Source: Oscillospiraceae bacterium
Lineage (GTDB): Bacteria; Bacillota; Clostridia; Oscillospirales; Ruminococcaceae
DNA length: 5,265 nucleotides
Assembly: GCA_900768675.1 (NCBI GenBank)
Contig: CAAGDT010000254.1
Span: 1 to 5,265, forward strand
Reading direction: 5' to 3'
Within the stretch, counting starts at the first letter, position 1. Each line of letters begins with the position of its first letter. This document shows, one piece after another, positions 1-5,265 of this stretch. The notes beneath the pieces were generated by a model, which worked only from the letters and a program-made list of their open reading frames with translations, was not told where the DNA came from and searched no databases. The translations under genes and the position numbers were made by a program.

Positions 1-1
1 A

Positions 2-799
2 AAGGCTGCGGCTTTAAAGGCAGAGCTTACCGAAAGAAAGCTCCGCCTTGAAGCAGTTGACGTTACTATGCCCGGAACTAAGCGGGAGCTTGGCAGACGT
101 CACCCGCTGAATATCGTCCTTGAAGACCTTAAGGGCATTTTCAGAGGCATGGGCTACACTGTTGTTGACGGACCCGAGGTTGAGGAAACAAAGTACGTTT
201 TCGATATGCTCAATACCGACGAGGGACACCCTGCCCGCGACCCGCAGGACACCTTCTACATAACCGAGAAGATTCTTTTAAGAACACAGACCTCCTCCGT
301 TCAGATAAGGACAATGCTTAAGGAGAAGCCTCCTATCGCTATTATAAGCCCCGGCAGAGTTTACCGCTCCGACGCTGTTGACGCTACCCATTCCCCTATC
401 TTCCACCAGTGCGAGGGACTTGTAATCGACAAGAAGATTACCTTCGGCGACCTTAAGGGAACGCTTGAAAACTGGGCAAAGAGCCTTTACGGGGAGAACG
501 TAAAGCTCCGCTTCCGCCCCCACCACTTCCCCTACACCGAGCCCTCCGCAGAGGTTGACTTACAGTGCTTCAAGTGCGGCGGAAAGGGCTGTCCTCTCTG
601 CAAGGGCGAGGGCTGGATTGAAATGCTGGGCTCCGGTATAGTTCACCCCCAGGTACTTATCAACTGCGGAATTGACCCCAACGAATACAGCGGCTTCGCT
701 TTCGGTATCGGACTTGAACGTATCGCTATGATGAGATACAATATAGACGATATGCGGCTTTTATACGAAAACGATTCGAGATTCTTATCTCAGTTCTGA
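2..799 (+). CDS. pheS: Phenylalanyl-tRNA synthetase alpha subunit, 5' end missing
   Basis: This is the catalytic alpha subunit of the cytoplasmic alpha2beta2 enzyme that activates phenylalanine with ATP and charges tRNA-Phe. The frame is open from base 2, so the gene begins upstream. The window holds 265 codons of a family usually near 340, so about 75 residues, mostly the N-terminal coiled coil, are outside. The ATG at 68 is internal: the preceding codons read as the normal linker (LTERKLRLEAVDVTMPG). Visible class II synthetase signatures are the HPLN segment (window residues 34-37), the RTQTSSVQIRTM substrate-pocket region, motif 2 around PGRVYRSDAVDATHSP, FRPHHFPYTEPSAEVD, and motif 3 GFAFGIGLERIAMMRY. 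The alanine of GFAFG (residue 233), which matches the E. coli Ala294 specificity position, is retained. A C-x2-C-x4-C-x2-C insert lies at residues 189-200, as in Bacillus-type PheS. pheT follows after 30 bases, so the pair is almost certainly one operon. Any T-box leader would lie outside the window. Confidence 0.97.
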   Translation, partial: KAAALKAELTERKLRLEAVDVTMPGTKRELGRRHPLNIVLEDLKGIFRGMGYTVVDGPEVEETKYVFDMLNTDEGHPARDPQDTFYITEKILLRTQTSSVQIRTMLKEKPPIAIISPGRVYRSDAVDATHSPIFHQCEGLVIDKKITFGDLKGTLENWAKSLYGENVKLRFRPHHFPYTEPSAEVDLQCFKCGGKGCPLCKGEGWIEMLGSGIVHPQVLINCGIDPNEYSGFAFGIGLERIAMMRYNIDDMRLLYENDSRFLSQF

Positions 800-810
800 T
801 GAAAAGAGCG

Positions 811-820
811 AAAGGACAGG
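811..820 (+). promoter_or_regulatory. Ribosome binding site of pheT
   Basis: Two purine-rich candidates lie in the short pheS-pheT gap: AAAGGA (811-816, 13 bases before the ATG) and ACAGG (816-820, 9 bases before it). The second has the better spacing, the first the better Shine-Dalgarno match. Either supports the ATG at 830 as the pheT start, and no promoter is visible in the 30-base gap. Confidence 0.6.
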
Positions 821-829
821 TTATATAAA

Positions 830-3232
830 ATGAATTTATCAATGAAATGGCTTAACGACTACGTTAAAGCCGATATGCCGATAAAGGAGTTCGCCGCAGA
901 AATGACAATGAGCGGCTCCAAGGTTGAAACCTACGAGGAAATGCGCGGACCCGTTGACAAGGTAGTTGTGGGAAAGGTGCTTGAAGTTAAAAAGCACGAG
1001 GACAGCGAAAAGCTCTGGATTTGTCAGGTTGACGTTGGGGCAGAAGCGCCTATCCAGATTGTTACTGCTGCAACAAACACCTTCGAGGGCGCTTATATCC
1101 CCGTTGTTCTTGACGGCGGCACGGTTATCGACCGCCACAACCATACTGTTGCAAAGATAAAGAAGGGCAAGCTCAGAGGCGCTGAAAGCTGCGGAATGTT
1201 CTGCTCCTTTGAGGAACTGGGAATGGACAATTCCGACTTCCCTTACTCATCACCCGACGGAGTGCTTGTACTTAACGACGACCCGGATTTCGACAAGATG
1301 AAGCCCGGCGACGACGTCTGCAAGGCGGTAGGTCTTGACGACATCAGCGTTGAGTTTGAAATTACCAACAACCGCCCCGACTGCCTTTCGGTTTTAGGTC
1401 TTGCAAGAGAAGCAAGCGCAACCTTTAAAACTCCCCTTAACGTTAAAGAACCTACCTTTAAGGGCATTGACTGCGACATCAACAAGGAGCTGAAAGTAAC
1501 CGTTGAGAACACAAAGCTTTGCTCCAGATACATGGCGGCTAAGGTAAAGAACGTTAAAATCGGACCCTCTCCCCGCTGGATGGTGGAAAGACTCCGTGCA
1601 AGCGGCGTAAGAGCAATCAACAACCTTGTTGACATCACAAACTTCGTAATGCTTGAATACGGTCACCCCATGCACGCCTTCGACGCACGCTATATAAAGG
1701 GCAACCACATTGTTGTAAGAAACGCAAAGGACGGGGAAACTCTGAAGCTTCTTGACGAGGCTAAGGAGCCGGTTAAGCTTTCTCCCGAAATGCTTGTAAT
1801 CTGCGACGAGGAAAAGCCCGTTGCTGTTGCAGGAGTTATGGGCGGCGAGTACAGCGGTATCTGGGATGATACAACAGAGGTTATTTTCGAGTCTGCCTGC
1901 TTCGACGGAGTTTCGGTAAGAAGGACTGCCAAAAAAATAGGCGAAAGAACAGAGGCAAGCTCCCGCTTTGAAAAGGGCATCGACCCTATAAACGCAAAGA
2001 ACGCTCTCTACCGTGCCCTTGAGCTTATCGAGCTTTTGGGCTGCGGCGAGGTTGTAAATACAGTTATCGACGTTGACAACTCCAACAAGGTTCCCCACAA
2101 GTTAAAGCACGACTACAAGTGGGTAAACGAATTTTTAGGCGCTGAAATCTCCGAGGAGGAGCAGATTGATATATTGGAGCGCCTCGGCTTCGTTTACGAC
2201 AGGGCTTCCCACGAAATTACCGTACCCAGCGTAAGAATTGATATGGAGCGCCCCTGCGATATTGCGGAGGAGGTTGCGAGAATTTACGGCTACAACAAGA
2301 TTCCCTCAACTATCCCCAAGCTTTCCAGCCGCAGCGTTACCACAAAGCCCCAGAAGTTTGCAGACAAGCTTACGGATATAATGGTTTCCCAGGGCTGCCT
2401 TGAAACAATGACCTTCAGCTTCATTTCGCCCAAGAGCTACGATAAGATAAGGCTTCCCGAGGAGCAGAAGAGAAGCGTTGTTCTTACCAACCCTCTCGGC
2501 GAGGACACAAGCGTTATGAGAACCTCAATGATTCCCTCTATGACGGAGCTTATCGTAAGAAATATCAACAACAGAAACGCAGGCGGAAGATTCTTCGAGC
2601 TTGGAAGAATTTATCTTCCTATGGAAAGCGTTGACCAGCTTCCCGTTGAAAGGGACGTACTCTGCGTAGGCGCTTACGGTCCCGAGGAGGACTTCTTCAC
2701 CCTTAAGGGAATTGCAGAGGAGCTTTTCGACCGCACGGGACTTAAGGTTAAGTTCACAAAGGCAGTAAACGACACCTTCCATCACGGCCGCTGCGCAGAA
2801 ATGAGCGTAAACGGCGAGGTTATCGGTACCTTAGGCGAGCTTCACCCCGCAGTTTCCGAGAACTACGGCGTTAAGGAGCGCATCTATATCGCCTGCTTCG
2901 ACATTGAAACAATGTTTAAAAACGCTGATAATGACGTAAAGTATAAACAGCTTCCCAGATTCCCCGCAATTTCCCGTGATTTAAGCTTAGTATGCGACGA
3001 CGGGGTAGCTTCGGGAGAAATTATAGAGATAATAAGCAAAAACGCAAAGCATCTTGAACAGGTTACGCTTTTCGATATGTATAAGGGTGCAGGAGTTCCC
3101 GAGGGCAAGAAGAGCCTTTCCTACAAGCTTGTTATGCGCAGGAACGACGGAACAATGGAGGCAGAGGAAGCCGACAAGTCGGTTGAAAAGATACTGAAGG
3201 CGCTGGGCGAAATCGGCGTTACACTCAGATAA
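830..3232 (+). CDS. pheT: Phenylalanyl-tRNA synthetase beta subunit
   Basis: The beta subunit binds tRNA-Phe and edits mischarged Tyr-tRNA-Phe. At 800 residues it has the full family length. Domains in order: the N-terminal B1 lobe with an EMAP-II-like OB-fold tRNA-binding domain (about 40-160); the FEITNNRPDCLSVLGLARE segment (about 175-195); the B3/B4 editing domain (about 215-395); the B5 domain (about 424-494, with the RIDMERPCDIAEEVARIYGYNKIP segment); the catalytic-like core (about 505-690, MRTSMIPSM and FFELGRIYLP); and the C-terminal FDX-ACB anticodon-binding domain from Tyr705 to the end. The editing-site residues known from E. coli PheT (His261, Glu334, Thr354, Ala356) align by eye with His282 in GHPMHAFD, Glu354 in IFESACF, and Thr374 and Ala376 in RTEASSR, so the editing pocket looks intact. 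The ATG at 830 gives the expected MKWLNDYV start. No rho-independent terminator is visible just after the stop. I see no frameshift or missing domain. Confidence 0.98.
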   Translation: MNLSMKWLNDYVKADMPIKEFAAEMTMSGSKVETYEEMRGPVDKVVVGKVLEVKKHEDSEKLWICQVDVGAEAPIQIVTAATNTFEGAYIPVVLDGGTVIDRHNHTVAKIKKGKLRGAESCGMFCSFEELGMDNSDFPYSSPDGVLVLNDDPDFDKMKPGDDVCKAVGLDDISVEFEITNNRPDCLSVLGLAREASATFKTPLNVKEPTFKGIDCDINKELKVTVENTKLCSRYMAAKVKNVKIGPSPRWMVERLRASGVRAINNLVDITNFVMLEYGHPMHAFDARYIKGNHIVVRNAKDGETLKLLDEAKEPVKLSPEMLVICDEEKPVAVAGVMGGEYSGIWDDTTEVIFESACFDGVSVRRTAKKIGERTEASSRFEKGIDPINAKNALYRALELIELLGCGEVVNTVIDVDNSNKVPHKLKHDYKWVNEFLGAEISEEEQIDILERLGFVYDRASHEITVPSVRIDMERPCDIAEEVARIYGYNKIPSTIPKLSSRSVTTKPQKFADKLTDIMVSQGCLETMTFSFISPKSYDKIRLPEEQKRSVVLTNPLGEDTSVMRTSMIPSMTELIVRNINNRNAGGRFFELGRIYLPMESVDQLPVERDVLCVGAYGPEEDFFTLKGIAEELFDRTGLKVKFTKAVNDTFHHGRCAEMSVNGEVIGTLGELHPAVSENYGVKERIYIACFDIETMFKNADNDVKYKQLPRFPAISRDLSLVCDDGVASGEIIEIISKNAKHLEQVTLFDMYKGAGVPEGKKSLSYKLVMRRNDGTMEAEEADKSVEKILKALGEIGVTLR

Positions 3233-3260
3233 TAAGACATTTTGTCGAAAAATCTATATT

Positions 3261-3435
3261 TCAGACTGCCGAGAAATCGTCAGATGCTAGGAAACCGCAT
3301 AACGGCTAGGCTTTGTGCCTGACATTGTTCGTGTTGCAGGAGGCAACATAGTCATCGTCCAAGGGCGGCACGGACGCCGCCATACAAAGCGATGACGAGG
3401 TGACAGACGCAGATGGCGGTTTATCGACAGTCTGA
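3261..3435. repeat. MITE-like or RNA-like structured element with terminal inverted repeats
   Basis: This segment of about 175 bp fills most of the pheT-lipoprotein gap. Its ends are imperfect inverted repeats: TCAGACTGCCGAGAAA (3261-3276) against TTTATCGACAGTCTGA (3420-3435), 14 of 16 positions complementary. Inside are compact stems: GTCAG/CTGAC (3279-3283 with 3319-3323) around CTAG..CCG/CGG-CTAG (3287-3309); GTGTTGC/GCAACAT with loop AGGAG (3331-3349); GTCATCG/CGATGAC (3351-3357 with 3390-3396); and within that GGCGGC/GCCGCC (3364-3369 with 3376-3381). CTTTGT (3311-3316) can also pair with ACAAAG (3384-3389). There is no transposase and no clear target-site duplication. Small size plus terminal inverted repeats suggests a non-autonomous mobile repeat. 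The dense internal pairing equally allows a structured RNA or leader. Whether it is repeated in the genome cannot be seen from one copy. Strand is left undefined. Confidence 0.6.
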
Positions 3436-3443
3436 GGAAAAAG

Positions 3444-3448
3444 AAAGG
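3444..3448 (+). promoter_or_regulatory. Ribosome binding site of the lipoprotein gene
   Basis: AAAGG lies 10 bases before the ATG at 3459, inside a purine-rich run that begins directly after the right inverted repeat. Good spacing and the signal peptide that follows both support the 3459 start. The site lies outside the structured element, so the element does not directly sequester it in the simplest fold. Confidence 0.65.
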
Positions 3449-3458
3449 TTGGTTATTA

Positions 3459-4622
3459 ATGAACAAATCAGTCAGCAGAGGTATTCTGACTATTCTTTGC
3501 GGTGCTCTTATTGCCGCAGGTGCGTCCTCCTGCGGGAACAGCACAGGCTATGCCCTTACGGTTGACGGGCAGGACATAAGGGCAGGAATTTATATCCTTA
3601 AGCAGCAGGAGGCTTTAAACGAGGCTTCAGACAAGCTCTCCGAGGAAAATCCGGATTTAGACCTTACCGCCGAGGATTTTGACATCAAAGCACAGACAAT
3701 CGAGGGTATCGGCGCAGAGGAATGGATTAAGAACAAGACTATTGAAAAGTGCCGTGAATATGTTGCAACCGAAAAGCTTTTCGACAGCTACGGACTTTCG
3801 CTTTCTGCAGAAAAAAAGAGCGAAATAAACAGCAGCGTAAACTCTATGTGGACGGAAGAGAATATGTACGCCCAGTATTTCTACGGCGTTAACAAGTTCG
3901 GCGAATACTACGAGAGCCTCGGTATCGGCGAGCAGTCCTACAAGGACGTAAATATTGCAAGCGAAAAGAGCCATGAGCTTTTTGAGCATATCTACGGCGA
4001 AGGCGGTACTGAAGCGGTTCCTGCCGAAGAAATAATTTCAAAGATATCGGAAGACTATATTGCAATAAAGTTCTTTGAAAAGTCAGCAGACGTTTCCGAC
4101 TCTGCTCAGTCCTATATTGACAGGCTGGGAGGCGGAGAAAGCTTCGAGGAGGTTTACGCTTCCTACCAGAAGGCAGCAAAGATTGCGGAAATTGAGGCTG
4201 CAATAAAGGAAGCGCAGGATAAGGGCGAGGAATACACTGGAGATACCGTTGATTCCGTTACCGTTGAGACCCCCGCAGAGGCAGACATAATCAAAACCTA
4301 CTCAAAGGAGGACACCGTTCCCTCTGAGGACTTCATCAAGGAAGCCTTCGGTATGGCGGCGGGCGAGTACAGAATCATAACCGTTTCAAGCGAGTCCACC
4401 GACGACGAGGGCAAGACGGTTACAACAACAAAGGAATACGTTGTTGCGAAGCTGGACATCACCGCTTACAGCGACCTTACCGACCAGTACTCCGAAACGA
4501 TTCTTCACGAGATGAAGGACGAGGAGTTTGATGCGAAGATAAAGGCTGAGGCTGACGGCTACACAGTAACCGAAAATGCGGCAGCAATCAAGCTTTATAC
4601 TATCGACAAGCTTTTAGGCTGA
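3459..4622 (+). CDS. Secreted lipoprotein, PrsA/SurA-like with a degenerate parvulin region
   Basis: A 387-residue acidic protein, probably anchored to the outer face of the cytoplasmic membrane. Residues 1-24 form a lipoprotein signal peptide: a basic start (MNKSVSR), a hydrophobic core, and the lipobox-like ASSC with Cys25 as the likely lipidated residue. The lipobox has Ala rather than Leu at -3, so it is slightly non-canonical. After a Gly/Ser/Asn linker, YALTVDGQDIRAGIYI (about 31-46) resembles the first strand and helix of SurA/PrsA N-terminal domains, followed by a helical region to about 190. Residues 199-232 (DYIAIKFFEKS..GGGESFEEV) and 295-335 (EAFGMAAGEYRIITV, then EYVVAKLDI) look like the start and end of a parvulin-type prolyl isomerase domain. 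A charged stretch (about 235-290) sits between them, and I cannot identify the usual active-site residues. By inference it is an extracytoplasmic folding factor that may have lost isomerase activity. A divergent substrate-binding lipoprotein is possible. It follows pheT by 226 bases, most of it the inverted-repeat element, and ends before a terminator. Confidence 0.85.
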   Translation: MNKSVSRGILTILCGALIAAGASSCGNSTGYALTVDGQDIRAGIYILKQQEALNEASDKLSEENPDLDLTAEDFDIKAQTIEGIGAEEWIKNKTIEKCREYVATEKLFDSYGLSLSAEKKSEINSSVNSMWTEENMYAQYFYGVNKFGEYYESLGIGEQSYKDVNIASEKSHELFEHIYGEGGTEAVPAEEIISKISEDYIAIKFFEKSADVSDSAQSYIDRLGGGESFEEVYASYQKAAKIAEIEAAIKEAQDKGEEYTGDTVDSVTVETPAEADIIKTYSKEDTVPSEDFIKEAFGMAAGEYRIITVSSESTDDEGKTVTTTKEYVVAKLDITAYSDLTDQYSETILHEMKDEEFDAKIKAEADGYTVTENAAAIKLYTIDKLLG

Positions 4623-4643
4623 TAATTTTAAGGGCAGGCAGTT

Positions 4644-4691
4644 CCGCCGGGCAGTTACTTTGATTTATTTCAAGGTAAGCTTGCTCGGCGG
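4644..4691 (+). other. Long hairpin with G-U pairs downstream of the lipoprotein gene
   Basis: Bases 4644-4663 pair with 4670-4691 to give a 20-bp stem: 17 Watson-Crick pairs, three G-U pairs (4650 with 4685, 4654 with 4681, 4659 with 4674), one two-base bulge (4679-4680) and a six-base loop. It begins 21 bases after the lipoprotein stop codon. No T-run follows, so it is not itself a rho-independent terminator. It may be a 3' UTR stem that stabilises the mRNA. The G-U pairs fit a plus-strand RNA better than a DNA palindrome. Confidence 0.6.
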
Positions 4692-4709
4692 TTTCGCATA
4701 CTGCTTATC

Positions 4710-4748
4710 GGGCAGTTCACTAACGGACTGCCTGTTATTTTTTCTCTT
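4710..4748 (+). terminator. Rho-independent terminator of the lipoprotein transcript
   Basis: GGCAGTTC (4711-4718) pairs with GGACTGCC (4725-4732) around a six-base loop, giving eight pairs including one G-U. It is followed by TGTTATTTTTTCTC and more T. This is a clear intrinsic terminator on the plus strand, about 90 bases after the lipoprotein stop, and it separates that transcript from the tRNA gene. Confidence 0.8.
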
Positions 4749-4846
4749 TTTGGGGCAGTATTCTTGCTGTTACGAAGTATTTCTGCTGCGGGCGGCTCAG
4801 AAATTCCGAAAACTTAAAAAATTCTACATTTTTTGGCGAAAAGGGC
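4749..4846. other. Intergenic spacer with no identified feature
   Basis: Between the lipoprotein terminator and the tRNA promoter I see no gene, no strong hairpin and no second promoter. The right part (4801-4840) is A/T-rich and could act as an UP-type element for the promoter that follows, but nothing in the sequence proves it. Confidence 0.4.
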
Positions 4847-4875
4847 TTGACAAAATCCGATATTCATGTTAAAAT
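4847..4875 (+). promoter_or_regulatory. Near-consensus housekeeping sigma promoter of the tRNA-Ser gene
   Basis: TTGACA (4847-4852) is a perfect -35 box, followed by exactly 17 bases and TAAAAT (4870-4875), one mismatch from the -10 consensus. Transcription would start near 4882, leaving a leader of about seven bases before the tRNA. A/T-rich sequence lies just upstream. Strength, spacing and position all fit a stable-RNA promoter. Confidence 0.88.
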
Positions 4876-4888
4876 AATTAAGCTATCC

Positions 4889-4979
4889 GGAAAGATGGCT
4901 GAGCTGGTCTAAGGCGCACGATTGGAAATCGTGTAACGGTTAATCCCGTTCAAGGGTTCGAATCCCTTTCTTTCCGCCA
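4889..4979 (+). tRNA. tRNA-Ser (anticodon GGA), CCA encoded
   Basis: A complete type II tRNA. Acceptor stem GGAAAGA (4889-4895) pairs fully with TCTTTCC (4969-4975), followed by discriminator G and an encoded CCA (4977-4979). The D-arm region is GCTGAGCTGGTCTAAGGC. The anticodon stem CACGA/TCGTG (4917-4921 with 4929-4933) carries the loop TTGGAAA, placing anticodon GGA at 4924-4926, which reads UCC and UCU codons. A long variable arm AACGG/CCGTT (4935-4939 with 4946-4950) and discriminator G are serine features. The T arm is AAGGG-TTCGAAT-CCCTT (4952-4968). It has its own promoter and terminator and appears to be a single-gene transcript. Confidence 0.97.
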
Positions 4980-4980
4980 G

Positions 4981-5010
4981 AAAAAACCACGGTTTAACCG
5001 TGGTTTTTTC
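4981..5010 (+). terminator. Rho-independent terminator of the tRNA-Ser gene
   Basis: It starts two bases after the CCA. CCACGG (4987-4992) pairs with CCGTGG (4998-5003) around TTTAA, and flanking A6 and T6 runs extend the stem to 12 bp and supply the U-tract. The symmetry means it could also terminate transcription from the opposite strand. Confidence 0.92.
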
Positions 5011-5024
5011 TATTTCCTGTGCCA

Positions 5025-5055
5025 AAAGCCCGATTACAGGTCGGACTTTAATTTT
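5025..5055 (+). terminator. Weak terminator-like hairpin
   Basis: AAAG-C-CCGA (5025-5033) pairs with TCGG-A-CTTT (5041-5049) with one mismatch and a seven-base loop, followed by AATTTTT. It may be a back-up terminator after the tRNA. The interrupted stem makes this uncertain. Confidence 0.35.
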
Positions 5056-5088
5056 TCGCCCTTTTTCACCGTAAATCCATAAAAGCTT

Positions 5089-5150
5089 AAGCCGACAGCG
5101 CTTCTTTCCATAGAATGTCAATCATTCAAGGAAGGACACGCCATCGGCTT
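5089..5150. repeat. Long interrupted palindrome
   Basis: AAGCCGA (5089-5095) pairs with TCGGCTT (5144-5150), GCG (5098-5100) with CGC (5139-5141), TCTTTCC (5103-5109) with GGAAGGA (5130-5136), and GAATG (5113-5117) with CATTC (5123-5127) around loop TCAAT. That is 22 pairs separated by small internal loops (2x2, 2x2, 3x2). On the minus strand it is followed by TTAAGCTTTT, so it could be a weak terminator for a gene entering from the right edge. It could also be an intergenic repeat or a structured RNA. Confidence 0.5.
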
Positions 5151-5163
5151 TATTGATGTAATA

Positions 5164-5265
5164 CTAAAAACCATTTAAACTCAGGAAATCTTTGCAAAAA
5201 TCCGGCACCGCTATCGTCGTCAAAGAAACTTGACGTACATACAGTACGCCTGCGTTTCTTTTCCT
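5164..5265 (-). other. Open frame running in from the right edge, possible gene end or repeat
   Basis: On the minus strand a frame is open from the window edge to a TAG at 5164-5166 (33 codons, ending DFCKDFLSLNGF). A second minus-strand frame ends at a TGA at 5220-5222 after 14 codons, so the real frame, if any, is undecided. I recognise no domain. The palindrome at 5089-5150 lies just past the TAG, as a terminator would. The hairpin at 5222-5261 makes a repeat element equally likely. Confidence 0.2.
5222..5261. repeat. Inverted repeat at the right edge
   Basis: AAAGAAAC (5222-5229) pairs with GTTTCTTT (5254-5261), and inside it CGTAC (5234-5238) pairs with GTACG (5244-5248) around loop ATACA, giving 13 pairs with one asymmetric internal loop (4x5). 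The window ends four bases later, so it could be a piece of a larger element or a hairpin near a gene end. Confidence 0.45.

Noticed and set aside
68..799. ATG at 68 as the true start of pheS
   Set aside because: The same frame is open to the window edge and the upstream codons match the normal PheS linker before this Met, so the gene is simply cut by the window.
1394..2098. Long minus-strand frame (234 codons) opposite pheT
   Set aside because: It lies wholly inside a well-supported conserved gene on the other strand and is a codon-bias shadow.
3255..3260. TATATT as a -10 box for the lipoprotein gene
   Set aside because: No -35 hexamer lies 16-18 bases upstream; that position falls on the pheT stop region (ATAAGA). 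A single hexamer is too weak to call.
3287..3544. Minus-strand 85-codon frame across the inverted-repeat element
   Set aside because: It spans the structured element and the start of the lipoprotein gene, and its Arg/Pro-rich product shows no recognisable domain or start signal.
3413..3565. 50-residue plus-strand frame starting MAVYRQSEEKE in the element and running into the lipoprotein gene
   Set aside because: It has no ribosome binding site, overlaps the signal-peptide coding region in another frame, and shows no protein-like conservation cues. It is best explained as a chance frame through the repeat.
4660..4872. 70-residue plus-strand open frame with a TTG start
   Set aside because: It begins in the arm of the long hairpin, runs through the rho-independent terminator and into the tRNA promoter, has no good ribosome binding site, and its composition resembles translated A/T-rich spacer.
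4909..5121. 70-residue minus-strand open frame ending in AERKGFEPLN..ISNRAP
   Set aside because: This is the familiar false protein produced by translating the antisense strand of a tRNA gene. It covers most of the tRNA-Ser and its terminator.
1..5265. CRISPR array, transposase, phage or toxin-antitoxin genes
   Set aside because: No regularly spaced direct repeats and no such protein signatures were seen on either strand.

Overview
The window reads as chromosomal DNA of a Firmicute of the class Clostridia, probably Oscillospiraceae/Ruminococcaceae-like. That placement is an inference. It rests on the Bacillus/Clostridium-type PheS with a four-cysteine insert, the pheS-pheT order, moderate GC, a simple Gram-positive-style lipoprotein, and compact intergenic regions with strong terminators. 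All recognisable genes run on the plus strand.

Layout. Positions 2-799 are the C-terminal three quarters of pheS, which enters from the left edge. After a 30-base gap, 830-3232 is a complete pheT of 800 residues. The two products form the alpha2beta2 phenylalanyl-tRNA synthetase. Positions 3233-3458 hold no convincing gene. Most of that stretch (3261-3435) is a compact element of about 175 bp, bounded by imperfect 16-bp terminal inverted repeats and containing several hairpins and a possible pseudoknot. It ends just before the ribosome binding site of the next gene. Positions 3459-4622 encode a 387-residue secreted lipoprotein whose ends resemble a PrsA/SurA-type chaperone with a degenerate parvulin region.

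Positions 4635-4748 form a structured RNA-like stretch: a 20-bp hairpin that uses three G-U pairs, followed by a rho-independent terminator. Positions 4749-4846 show nothing I can name. A near-consensus promoter (4847-4875) then drives a single tRNA-Ser(GGA) with encoded CCA (4889-4979), closed by a strong terminator (4981-5010). The last 250 bases hold no firm gene. They contain a weak terminator-like hairpin, a long interrupted palindrome (5089-5150), and an edge segment (5164-5265) that may be the end of a minus-strand gene or part of a repeat.

Functionally, the window is translation-centred: an aminoacyl-tRNA synthetase operon and a tRNA gene flank an envelope lipoprotein. No defence, CRISPR, phage or transposase gene is visible. 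The least explained material is the three structured non-coding segments, above all the inverted-repeat element between pheT and the lipoprotein gene.
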